Of a stretch of DNA of 64,000 nucleotides, positions 13,055 through 24,600 are shown in pieces (position 1 is the stretch's first letter; the number at the start of each line of letters is the position of its first letter). The notes beneath the pieces were generated by a model. It worked only from the letters and a program-made list of their open reading frames with translations. It was not told the DNA's origin and did not search any database. Origin of the DNA: Adenanthera pavonina (Eukaryota; Streptophyta; Magnoliopsida; Fabales; Fabaceae). The stretch spans positions 16,990,501 to 17,054,500 of the forward strand of contig JAIVEN010000012.1 of NCBI GenBank assembly GCA_026686845.1, written 5' to 3'. The position numbers were made by a program, and so were the translations under genes.

Positions 13055-13866
13055 ATTTATAAAAAATCACAATGTTGCATGGTCTTTTATAGGATTAAGG
13101 GGAACTGGGGAACAATGAAGCGTTCGAGAGCCGGTTGATTTTTTTTTTTGTCAAATTTAAATCATTTTTCAGTATTGAAAAGGAAAACTAATGACTAAAT
13201 AAACAAAAAATGTGTATATTATAAAATCATAAATCATAAAATAAGTATATATATTAAGTCACTTTAATTTTTATTTGAAATCAATTCTTTATATATTTTT
13301 GTTATTATTTTTTATCTTTCTTATTTTAAATAGTTAGTGTATAATTAAAATTTTATTAATTTAGTTATGATTGATTTAACTATGATGACAAAAGAATACT
13401 TTTAGCTTTTTAATTTTATATTAGGTTTAATTTTCATCTCTTAACTTTATTTTATTTCTTTTTAATTCTTTAATCTTTAAAATGCAATAAAAAAATTTTC
13501 TACTATTAATACCATTAACTATGTTAATAGAAAATGCTCACAAAATATTTCAAATGCTAACAAAATATTTTTAAATACTTAGACATTTATCTAAATATTT
13601 TTTATAACAAAAAAGTCTTAAAATTAATGTTTTGTTTAGAACTCAGTAATTATTTATTTTAAAAATTTTAATTGAATCTAAAAATATTTTAAATCTAAAA
13701 TTAATAAATACATAATAATATTAATGAATGATTTAATATTCAAAATTGACAATAACGTGTCAAAATATATAGTTATATAATAACTTAGCAGGGAAATTTT
13801 AATTATATTTAAAAAATTAAAAATAAAAAAAATAAAATGAATGAATTAAAATATTTAACCAAATAT
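13055..13866. other. Intergenic, AT-rich
   Basis: Very AT-rich DNA between two MITEs. No coding pattern, RNA gene or clear repeat was found. Confidence 0.4.
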
Positions 13867-13868
13867 TA

Positions 13869-14142
13869 CTCCATCTATTCTATTTTATTTGTTATTTTAG
13901 AGAATTTTAAATTCCTAATTTATTTGTCATTTTACATTTCCAATAAAGTATTAATTATTCTGTTTATTTTTTTTTACCTTTTATTAAATATAATGGTAGG
14001 TGGAATATAAATATTCTTTTCACATTTAATTCAAAGAAATTTTGATAAAATATTATTAAATTTTATTATAATCTAAATTATTTAATAATTTTATTGATTT
14101 AAATAAAAAAATTAAAATGATACATAAAATAGGATGGAGGAG
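13869..14142. mobile_element. Stowaway-like MITE
   Basis: Left end TA-CTCCATCTATTCTATTTTAT and right end, on the other strand, TA-CTCCTCCATCCTATTTTAT pair over about 20 bases or more; TA lies at 13867-13868 and 14143-14144. Length 274 bp, non-coding. Confidence 0.6.
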
Positions 14143-14200
14143 TATTCTCTTAAAATTTAGAAAATGCCAAAAACAGGAAAAATAAAATAAAGAATCAAGT

Positions 14201-14552
14201 TATGTCTGTTTTACAGTGTTTTCTGTTTTATTATTCTGAGAACAGTTTTATAAAATTGTTTTTGAGAATAAGTTTTAAAAGTAAGAAAATAAAAAAATCT
14301 ATTTGAATAATTGTTCTCAAAATCATAACTAGTGAGTGATAGATAAGTTATTCAAAATTTATAATTTTACCGTTAATGAGGTGAATGTTTCTCACATTTC
14401 CTTATATTTTTCAGAGCAAAAATTATAAAATATTTTAAAAATATTCTAAATTTTTTATTTTTTTATTTTTTAAAATAATTTATAAAAACAGATTTAGTAA
14501 ATAAGTTTTATGAGTTGCTGTTTACAAAAACAGAACGAAAATGTTCTAAATC
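14201..14552. mobile_element. Decayed second copy of the Tourist-like MITE of 1923-2298
   Basis: The interior follows the intact copy in order, including TCATAACTAGTGAGTGATAG at 14320-14342 (2045-2064 in the intact copy) and the stretch up to the GTTAATGAGGT / ATTAATAAGGT block. The terminal GGGCC..GGCCC bases have been lost or mutated and no target duplication is visible. It lies about 90 bp upstream of the transcribed region of the UTP23 gene. Confidence 0.6.
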
Positions 14553-14639
14553 TTTTTTCTATTTTTTATAAAGTTGAAATCTCCCTGGAATTTTTCTAAG
14601 AAAACAAGAATGAAATAAAAATAAAAGAATGGAGGAACC

Positions 14640-14845
14640 GCTGGGCGCCAACTCGCACCCTAGCATCTAGCGGCAAGTTCAGAGGCGCAGTGAGGGAACG
14701 CAAGAAAGAAACGCAGCAAGACGCAGCCAGAGAGAAGGAGGGAGGGAGGGAGGCATAGAGATAGAGAAAAGAGGAAGGGAAGGGGAAAAAAAAAACTCTT
14801 CCCGTCGATATCTATATCTTCTCTGTTCCGGCCCTGTAATCTACG
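14640..14845 (+). promoter_or_regulatory. Probable 5' untranslated exon of the UTP23 gene
   Basis: Base composition changes here from AT-rich to GC- and GA-rich (a GGGA repeat at about 14735-14755), as in many plant leaders. A donor-like ACG/GTATTT at 14845-14846 and the acceptor TTTCCCAG directly before the start codon at 15569 suggest a leader intron of about 720 bp. The transcription start was not determined. Confidence 0.4.
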
Positions 14846-15568
14846 GTATTTTTATCTTCTGAAAAGTTCAAAATTCTATTCTCTTATAATTCTCTGGCTG
14901 TTTGCTCCATGAGGAAATTTTGTTAAGAAAGATGATTGGAATGGAAAGTTTGTTGATTTACAATTGACATTATGTCCCATTTGTTGTTGCGTTTTGGAAT
15001 TTTGGCCCACTTAATTGAAATCTGTGTGTATGTGAGTGGTCTGTAGGTAACCGGTCTGGTCCTTCAAAGTGTTTTGGGCATAAACGGACGTTTTGGAAAT
15101 GGGGTGGGAGGTGATTTTGGTTTTGCTAGTTTGTTTTTTTGTTCAATATGCCAGTGAAGTGTTTTGTTAGACATATGATTATGAAGACGACAACGCTCCT
15201 CCAGGTGCTTTACTAGCTTTGGCTACATGAACAATGAAATGTCTCCCTTGGTTTTGATGAATTAGTGATGCTATTATTTCAGGTTGGATTTATTCTAAGT
15301 GTCAAAATAAAAAAAAAACTTTGCTTTTCTTTTATTTTCTTGGAGTTTGCTATGAGTGATTTGCCCGTACCAATGCTGGTTAGGTCGATAACAGCTTTTC
15401 TTCCAAGTGTTAAAATTTAGGGAAAGAAAAAAAAACTGATAAATTCCTTTCGGTTTGACTTTATCTAACGTTATGAAATAGTTTAACAATTTGTGCAACA
15501 TTGTACAATGGTGAAAACTTCCGTGAATTGCTATGTGGTGATACGTGCATTTTGGTTGTTTTTCCCAG

Positions 15569-18500
15569 ATGAAGGTGAAGAAGCAGAAGAAGCATAGGAA
15601 GACTATCACATTTTACACTTCTTGCTTTGGATTTCGAAAGCCTTTCAGGGTTTTATTGGATGGAAATTTTGTACACCACCTTCTTCAGAATAAGATAACT
15701 CCTGCTGACAAGTCCCTTGCCAATATCCTAAGTTCTGATGTGAAGCTCTACACAACCAGGTCTGTTTGTTTTTCTGACTTTTATATATTAAAGAATAATT
15801 AATTTTAACCTCTGTTTTATTCCTCACTCATATCAGTTGTTTGCAATTATGTCGTCTCTCTCTCTGTTTTTTTCTTTCTTTTACCTTTTTATTTCTCATT
15901 CCTTGTGAGTTTTGGATGGAGGGGATGCAGATGTGTTATAGAGGAGTTGAAACGACTTGGTCGCTCATTTTCTGAGGCCCTTGAGGCAGCTCGTCAACTT
16001 ATAATTGCCAGGTTTGCCATCCCTATTTCTAGTAGACAAATGCTTGAGTAATACAGCAAAATAATTTTATTTACCTTTTTTTTTCTCTATATTATTGATA
16101 ATCTTGTCATTAAAATGATATGTATAACAACAGATAACTGATTCAATATCAAGATAGTTTGAACTACATACCTATACATCTGCTTAACACTTCATTTTCA
16201 TTGCTGTAGATATGTGTGAGTTTTTATTGCTGGTGAACAAGATGATGCTTCAGCTTTGTGAAACATCAATTTCTACATACTTAACTCACAAATATTGAGG
16301 CATTTTGACATGGCTATTTTTTTGTATAGCAAATATCATGCAGAGAATGATTTAAGTGCCTGCTCAACAAGTCTCTAAAAGCAAATGATTAATTTTCATT
16401 TTATTCATTTGACATAATAGTGGACTAGCTGCTTTTGGTTCTAACTCTAAGAATCCCACAATCTGATAGTGAATCAATTTTGATTTATGTTGATTATGCA
16501 TATGAACTTTTAGATATTTGAATACTAGTTTTGCCATGTGTCTTTTCTTACTTGAGTTTTGAACATCATCATGTAGTTGTGAGCATGAAAGATGTGAGCA
16601 TCCTGTTAAATGCATCATGGAGGTTATTGGAGAAAGTAATTCACAGCACTTTTTTGTTGCTAGTCAAGATACTGAGCTGCGGGCAAAGTTGCGACAGGTA
16701 CTTTCCCCCTTTTGATTACTTTAGTTTGGCATTTTAATTTCTATCTATTCTATTAAATGGAATCTTGGCAAAAGTTAATGACATAATTGATTAACTAGAT
16801 GCTTAAATAATATTGAGAAATCAGTTCTTCTATTTGTTGGGATACATTTGTCTTCATATTGTGTTCTTCATGAAGATATTATGTTCTTATTTGATTGTTT
16901 AGAGCTCAATTCCAATATAGATGCTATGAAGAGAAATTACTACTGGTATTAGGCATACTCTTTACCACTTCTGTTCGAAGTTGAACTATAAGCAGGTTAA
17001 TTCCAAAAGCTAGGGTAGGGCGAATTTGTGCACCAATTTAACGTAGTTGTTTGCCAAAAAAGGAATTTTTTTTTTGTGTAATTGGGTATTACTTCTTCAT
17101 ATCTATGCAGCTTGTCTGCTACATGATTTGGCATGAGAGGAGTTTAAGATCATTTCTTATAGTTATTTCTCACAAGAGGAGTTATATAGTTTTATAATGT
17201 TTAGTATTACTTTTTTCTTTTCTACGTTGCCTTTTATCATTCATTAGTTCTCTGCTTGGTTGCCTTTTGTGCCTTGCGAAATCAACCTTGTTAATATTAC
17301 TTGTGTACATGATTTCTTTATGACATTTTATGATGAAGCTTGTACTTCTGATTATTAAAAAAGTCAAATCGGTAAAATTTTTAGCAATCAACAAATTCTA
17401 AACTTATCTTATAGTTTTACTCACAATACTAGTTGTGCAATAATTTAAGAATTGTACCCTTAAATTGATGTTTATTCTTACCTGATTGTCTTCAGCTACC
17501 TGGTGTGCCTCTCATATATGGTCTCAGAAATGCTCTTTTTCTCGAATCTGTGTCTGAATTTCAACGAGAATATGTTAAACTTTCAGAAGAAGCGCGATCA
17601 CATATGACTGACAGAGAGTATCAAATACTAAAGAAAAGATTACACAGTACATCAACTGGTGAAGAAGCTACAAATTCTTCAGATGAAGCTGAGGATTTAG
17701 AGGATCAAACTATGGATGTGAAGGCAGTAAAAATGAATTGTAGTGCGAGGAAAAAACTGGGCATTAAGGATAAACCTCAGTTCAAGAGAAAGAAAGCAAA
17801 GGTAAATTCACTATATTGCTTGTTCATTTTTTTTTCTTTTAATTTGAGGTTCAATAAAATTATAATGAATTTAATTATTTGATAGCATGTTTGGCGGTTT
17901 ACAGTTTCCATTAGCTTTGTGTAAGCAAGTTTATGATGTTAATTTTCAATTTTGTAGGGTCCAAACCCCTTATCATGCAAGAAAAAAAAGATAAGTCGTG
18001 AAAACCAAAATATTGGTTCGGCAAAGGTGAGCTTTCCGAAATTTCTCTGTTTGTTTATTTATTTTCATCTTGAGCACTTATTAACCTCCCTGTTCACAAT
18101 AATCTTTTGTTCATTTGTTCATGCATGTCAAGGCCTCCCACTTCAAATAAATAAGGCTTAAGAATCATATTTGATTTATAATAAAATACACAATGACATG
18201 GTATAGGTTTGCCCATAAATTTAAAGTGAAGCTGAGAGATTTTTTCATGTGGATAAGGATTTGGTTAATCTGGAAATTGTGTGCAGAGGCATGTTCTAAC
18301 TAGAGTTATGAGTGTTATTATTTCAAAAACTATATGTTTTCCTGTGTATTACACAGAAAATCTTAGGAATAAGTTGTACTATTCATGGCTTATAAATAGT
18401 GTGTTTTGTTATCGATTTTATATTTTATATTGATTGATATATATATATATATATATGCAAGTACATTTATAATTAGATGTTGAGAGTTCTATTTGTCAAG

Positions 18501-18868
18501 AACAAATTAGATGTTAGGGCCCCTATAGAAGAGAAGTCATCCAAGCTGTCGATTGGCTTGTGAGAGAAGCTCACAACATGCAATCCGATTATATTATTCT
18601 TAGGGAAGCTCCTTTGAGCTACTGCTATGGGAATATCCTTGCTCATGATTGTAACTGGTTGCTAGTGCTCTAGTTCTTTCTGGGTATGATTCTGCCATAG
18701 CCTTGTTATTCCACAAAAAAAAAAGATATTAGGGCTTCTATTTGTTACTTGATGGTTTCTTCAAGGAATGTTGTTGTGCAGGAAAATACAGAAGGGGACA
18801 AGAAAAGGAGTAGGAAGAGGAAGAAGAGGTCACATAAGCCGAAGCAAAACCCAACCGCAACAAATTAG
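15569..18868 (+). CDS. UTP23: rRNA-processing protein UTP23 homolog (PIN-domain, SSU processome)
   Basis: Coding exons join in phase: 15569-15759, 15931-16011, 16577-16697, 17496-17801, 17958-18026, 18782-18868, giving 284 aa, all introns GT..AG. The protein starts MKVKKQKKHRKTITFYT, a hallmark of the Utp23/Fcf1 family. A PIN-like domain covers about residues 24-165, with Asp31 in LLDGNF and Asp122 in ASQDTEL at the usual acidic positions. C65 and the cluster CEHERCEH (residues 92-99) match the zinc-binding Cys/His motif known for Utp23 and separate it from Fcf1. The tail (about 190-284) is acidic, then strongly Lys/Arg-rich, as expected for a nucleolar protein. Family role: early 18S rRNA maturation and snR30/U17 handling in the small-subunit processome. 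The start follows directly on a leader-intron acceptor. Length is normal for plants; no break is seen. Confidence 0.9.
18527..18723 (+). mobile_element. Short 5'-truncated retroposon in UTP23 intron
   Basis: About 200 bp end in a run of ten or more A (18714-18723) and are bracketed by imperfect direct repeats of 18 bp: AGATGTTAGGGCCCCTAT at 18509-18526 and AGATATTAGGGCTTCTAT at 18724-18741. A poly-A tail plus a long target duplication is the mark of insertion by a LINE-type reverse transcriptase. The + strand frame shows weak coding-like character, but no domain could be assigned. Confidence 0.5.
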
Positions 18869-21440
18869 TTAGGAAAAATGTCAAGAGTTCAGATCTATTG
18901 CAATACAGTGCAATCAACAGGATGGTAGCCATATTGGGCCAATTGGCCTTATGGGACTTGATAAAACCACTCAAAGTGGACGGCAATTCAAAGCCCGTGC
19001 CTTTTAATCTAGATACAATTGGCCTGAAAATAGGATATCTATGTTAGAGAGAGAGAGAGAGGTTGGTGTGAAGAGAGAGTGCGTCTCTTACAGTTTTGTT
19101 TTTTGGTATCCTTTTCTTGGGATGGATAATTGCAAAATATTCAATTTTGAAACGTGGACATGACCATTCGATATCTGCCCGACTCTTTTAAATACGTGCA
19201 AATTCGTAGGGGACCATTTAAACGAAATGTGCATACTAGGTTTTCATGTCTATCTAACCTTGACTTATTTTCCTTTTCCTTCTTACTTGTACAAAGTTGT
19301 CTTGTAACAGAGATGGAAATACAGGTTGGCCTTGACAGGGTCACCCACATAATTCACAAAAGGTATGGATTGGGTTGGAAAAATGCAGTTCATTTAAAAA
19401 TGGCCTACTCAGCATGTAGGTTATGTGGACTGCCCGTTTGACTCACAAGTTAGCCCTTTTTATATTTTTTAAAATAAACATAATTTAAGTTTAATATTAG
19501 AAACAAATATTAGACTGGTCAGGTGAACCAAATCCTAGTAAGCTGATCTCATTTTCATCTTCCTCTAATAAGCTAATCTCATATTGAGCCGATGGAGGAC
19601 GTCAAGAGGTAGGACGGTTTGGATGGGGATGAAGATTACAGTGAAGAAAGGGTTTGGGTATTTTGGACATTTGGCTATTGATTCTAGTGCCACAACCCTG
19701 GCTTCATAACATATTGGGAGGGATCTGGATTCGGCCACGTTTGCGGTAATCATGAAGCCCATGAAAACAATAGCATAGCATTCTTTGGTAATGAAGTTGG
19801 CCAATATGGGAATGGAGTCAGGACTCCCATTTCATAGGTCCTGACTCTAGTAACCAAACGAGGCCTTGTGATCTTAGTTGCAAACTTATTCACCGTTGCT
19901 CTCATCCAAATATAATATATTTACATTAATATTAATTGTGAATTAATATATTAATGATCACTTGTGATGTCAAAGAATTATTCGCCAGACTTTAAACTTG
20001 TAAGGCCTGTTTGCAGCTTTTAGTGGAATGGAACTCAATATTCATTATTCTCAATTTCAAAATGATTATCATTTTGGAGTTATATACGTGGATTAAAAAA
20101 TTAATAAATAATCTAAAAATTAATAAATTTTTATTGTATTTTATTATGATATACTTGTTAATTAAGTAGTATTTCTTAATATTTCTCTCTTCTTTCATTA
20201 TTATCATTGAAGAAAAAATTTGTCTAATTATAATTAATACTCTTTTGAAAATTGTAAAGTGAAAATTTAGGTATAAATTGAAAATTAAGGTACTAAAAAT
20301 CAAATTGGATACTGAACTGATCAAGGTACTGATTTAAGATCTAATGGTTCAATCGAAATTAAATCGGTAATAATAAAATTAATAGTTTTTTTAATTTTAT
20401 ATATAATATAAAATTAGAAAATATTATTAATAACTTTTATGACTTAATATTAAATTCTAAATAAGTTAATATTCATATATAATTATATTTTGAGTTAAAA
20501 ATAGTTAACTTATATTATGTTTTCATATTACTGGTTAAATAAATTTATCATTATTAATAATTATGTATTATAATAAAGCTTATATAATATTATAATGTAT
20601 AAATAAAAAATTTATTAAAAAATAATACTATTTAATACTAAAAATTATAATATTTTATCTTAAAAGGTAAACAAAATAAAAAAAATTCATACTGGTTCAA
20701 GTTCGATTTCACTGGTTTTTTACCAATTCTGAAATCCACTGATTCTTCTCTTATTCTGAATCAAACCTGATACTGGTTTTTAGTCAAATTGGACGAATTG
20801 GCCCGTCCAGTCGGGTTTTTTGTACTATGGTGACAATTATTTTGAAACAGGAAAAAAAAATCTTAAAATAACAATTGTTTTGAAATGGAGGGAGTAATAC
20901 ATCAATATTTATCATGTTATTTTTTTTTTGGCAATTATATGATATTATTTTGTAATCTAGGTTCAAGTATTTTGGGCTCAAATATGAATATTATATCTTT
21001 TTTTATTATTATGTAATAATTATTTATTTTATTTTCCTTTTTTATTTAACTTATTTAATAGTATAAAAATATTTCAGATCTATAAATTATTTTTTATTTC
21101 ATTTATTTTATTCATTTAATTTCATTTTGTTCATCAAATTAATACAAAAATTATAATTGAGTCCAATTAAAGGGACTCATAGCTGTGAAATAAGATCATG
21201 AAGTAAAATTTTGTGAATAAAAAAAAAATAGTTCAGGAGGATTACCTATTTGGCCCTCAAATTTGAGCTGGTAATAATACGGAATACCAACACTTAAAAT
21301 AAACAAATAAATTTTCAGGCCAAAAAAAAAAATAAACAAATAAATTATATATTCATATTTATATTTCTTCTCCCTCTCAGTCTCTGTAAATGCATGATAT
21401 GTATATTCAATTGTGTGAAGGAATCCATGCATGATAAAAA
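18869..21440. other. Region between UTP23 and the PRUNE-like gene
   Basis: 18869 to about 19150 is probably UTP23 3' untranslated sequence, with a GA repeat at 19049-19062. The block 19500-20030 contains MITE-like pieces (GTTTGG and CCAAAC ends), but no complete element could be closed. 20030-21150 is very AT-rich. One Stowaway-like right end (GGAGGGAGTA) lies at 20887-20896. No further gene was seen. Confidence 0.4.
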
Positions 21441-21690
21441 TGAGAGTGACAGAGCCTAGAGGAAGCAGGCTGGTCGGGCAGTTCGTTCGCGTCCCATTGC
21501 ACTTGTACGTATGTGCCGTTGCATTTCGATGGAACTCAATCGGACAAGTGACTGTGCGATAATGGGTGTCAACTCTTCGGAGTCCCCAACGATTCCCGAT
21601 TTGTCTTCTTTCCCTCTCTTTCTCTACATACTCTGCCGTCCCCCTTGAGCCTTCAAAGTTGCCACCACTTTCATCGTTTTCTTCTCCAAC

Positions 21691-24600
21691 ATGTGGCATG
21701 CCGGAGCACTCGCGCAGAATCAACAGGTTAGTTCTTTAGTTTTGAACCTTTTGAGTTGTGTTTTAGTTCGTTTAGTTTCTGCAATTAACTGCTCCCAATT
21801 TGGAATTGCTATCATTTTCTTTTTATTTCCCTTTACGGGCTTGTCTTTTTTTTTTTTTGTTGGTTCAATCGTGTGTGAAATTTTGATCCATTGGTGGGTT
21901 TGCCCTCAGTGATTATATTAGTATGTTATAATTCATATTTTTGCTACAGGTACGATATTTTCCGAGTATGCTTGGATTGAGGAGAATGAAAAGAACGGGA
22001 TGGGAATTGGGGAGTTTTTATTCAATACATTTTCTATGATTTAGATTTAATCTGACATTTAGATTTATCGAAGAAAATTTGAGAGCATCTAGTCAATATT
22101 GTTAATATAAAAGATAAAATTTATCGTAAGTGGCACCGTACATAAATTGCGAAGCTCTTGATGTTGTTTTAAGATTTTCTCCTACACCTTGAGGGAACTA
22201 GAGAATTTTAGCTCTATCCTTCAGTGCTCTAGTTCCTTGCCTAATTATTGTAGGACTTGCAGCAGTAGAAAGATGAATACCTGCTGGAATCCTCGTTATT
22301 CCACTTTAAAGAGCTTTGCCTTAGATAGAAGTCTACAGTATTTTGCTATCTATAAGTTTAACATCACATGAAAAGCTGAATTCTTGCATAAGACTTCTTC
22401 AAATAACTAGTTCTCAATTAGATTGCTATTGTATAAAATTGGAATTTAACTAAGCAAATATGTTTTAAATCAAAACAATCCAACATCTGAAAATGAAACC
22501 CTCCTTAATTGTGAATCACTTGTTTAATGCTTTCTAGAATTAGTTCTGAAAATGAATATAGTTATAGAAGTCAGAGTTCATGAAAACAATAATCAGGGAA
22601 AACCAGGGACAAATATATATGCATTACATTCACTCTTTATTATTTTTTCATATTTTTTCCTCATTTTTTTAATCTGTTGAGTGGAAATTATGCTTTCTTT
22701 AAAAGATTTTGCTAGATCAATAATTTGAGCTATTATGTACCTGGTTCTGTTTTCATGGTTTCATGAGTGGAAGAATACTTTCAATGCAAATACTTCCCAA
22801 AAAAAAGAATTCTACGTACTTCTGTGACAGAAAATTATATCTGTAAAAAAATTCTTATGTCATATCTTTAATTTGAAGGCCTTAGTCTGTAATGAGGTTA
22901 TCCTCAAGTTTGTCCTCTAAGTGCTTCATTAAGTATTCTTGCATCAGATATCCTAAATTTTTGCCTTAGAACTTGGTTTTGATGGATTTCATCAAAGCAT
23001 TACTTTTCATAAGCTTTTCATCTTAATTATTTCCTTTGAACTTTTTTTTTTAAATAAAAAATTTCCCTGCTTGTGTTTTTTAAGAAGTAAAATTTTGCTT
23101 TTGTAGATACCTGCTGGTTGTCCGAGTCTATAATTTCATAAAAACCTTTTCCTAATGTGCAGGATACATATATTCATTCTAGAGATAATGCATTCTATGA
23201 TGGCCCGGTAAGATCTAGTATTGTACGAGCTGATGATCAGGTTCCCTTGGAATCTCAAGGAATATCAATCAACAGAAATGTTTTCGGATCTTTGTCAGAT
23301 AGTGTTGACACTAGACTCAACAAAACTGTCACAGATATGCCTGAAGATGTAATGGACTTGCCACTGGAAAATTTGCCTGTCTCAAGTCTCAATTCTAAAT
23401 CTGTTGAACACTCTTCATCTGAGAGGTGGTTCAAGACCTCTCAAATTACTCCATTGACACAACTAGATATTCAGTCTGAAGTGAATGAATTATATTCAAA
23501 ATATCTTGCTGGTGGCTGTAGCCCCAAGAATCCTGAACCTGTTGAAAGGCATAATGTTTTTGAAGCACCTCCAAGACCCAAAATTGAAAAGACATACATT
23601 GTCTCTGAAAGAAAAGAAAATCTGTCATGTATTGCATTTCCACTATCTGCAGCTTTATATTATAATGGACTTTCACCACAATTAGAAATTGTCGAATCAT
23701 GTGAAAACATTAGCAAGCTGAATGCATATTTGAGAGCAAGAAAAGATGATGTCATTGCTGGTGTCCCTGGGAGATTCTTACATGCTGTAATGGGGATAGA
23801 TAATGCTGGTAATCTGATCTTCCATTTCTTCTATGATATAGGGAAGCAATACTTGCAATCCATAAGTTTAACTTATAATAAGGAAATGAGGTGAGCCTTC
23901 AGTGGATTTCATATGTCACTTTCCCCTAGTTACAGACGAAAGATCAATGTTATCAGAAAGAAGAAACCTAATTTCTTTTCTAATTTAATTATAGTATTCC
24001 TTTGTTGAATAGAGTATTATAATTTTTCCACCTAATCCCTATACATTGATGGTGTTTTCACAAACCACTTGATTCCATGTTTCTTCATATGTAGGCCATA
24101 CTCAAATTTAATTTCTTGAGTGGAAAAATATTAAACTTATCTAGTCACTATAATATGTAGTCTTTTTCCCCCCTGAACAATCAAGCTATATCACATTGTT
24201 ATGCCCACAAGAACAAAGTATTAAAAAAATTCTTGGTTAATATTTATTGATAGAAAAAAATTGGCACTAAATAATAATATGTTCATAAAGGAAGGTTGAT
24301 AAAAAGTCTTTTTTTTTTAATCAGATTTAGGATTTGATTCAATTATCCTTTCCAAGCTTCATGTTTTGATATCATGCTTCAATCAAAAGGTGTGGAAGCA
24401 TGATTTGATGATTCTCTAAAAAAACTCTTATCCTTTTAGAGGGAATGATACTGTGTAGTATCTAAGGATTTGGTGCTATTTGTGTGTAACCTTGAGTTGC
24501 AACTTCGTTTTTGCTCTAGAAAATATTTTCATATGAATTGAGGTCTAGAGGTTTTACTTATCATCATCATCATTCACCCCAATATCTTCCGTAAAACTCA

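Noticed and set aside
19565..20030. Pieces with GTTTGG / CCAAAC ends suggesting another MITE
   Set aside because: The ends could not be paired into one element with matching flanks.
23809..23890. Extension of exon 2 to the donor at 23890/23891
   Set aside because: It leaves phase 2, which does not fit the following exon, and the extra peptide has no counterpart in the family. It might exist as a minor splice form.
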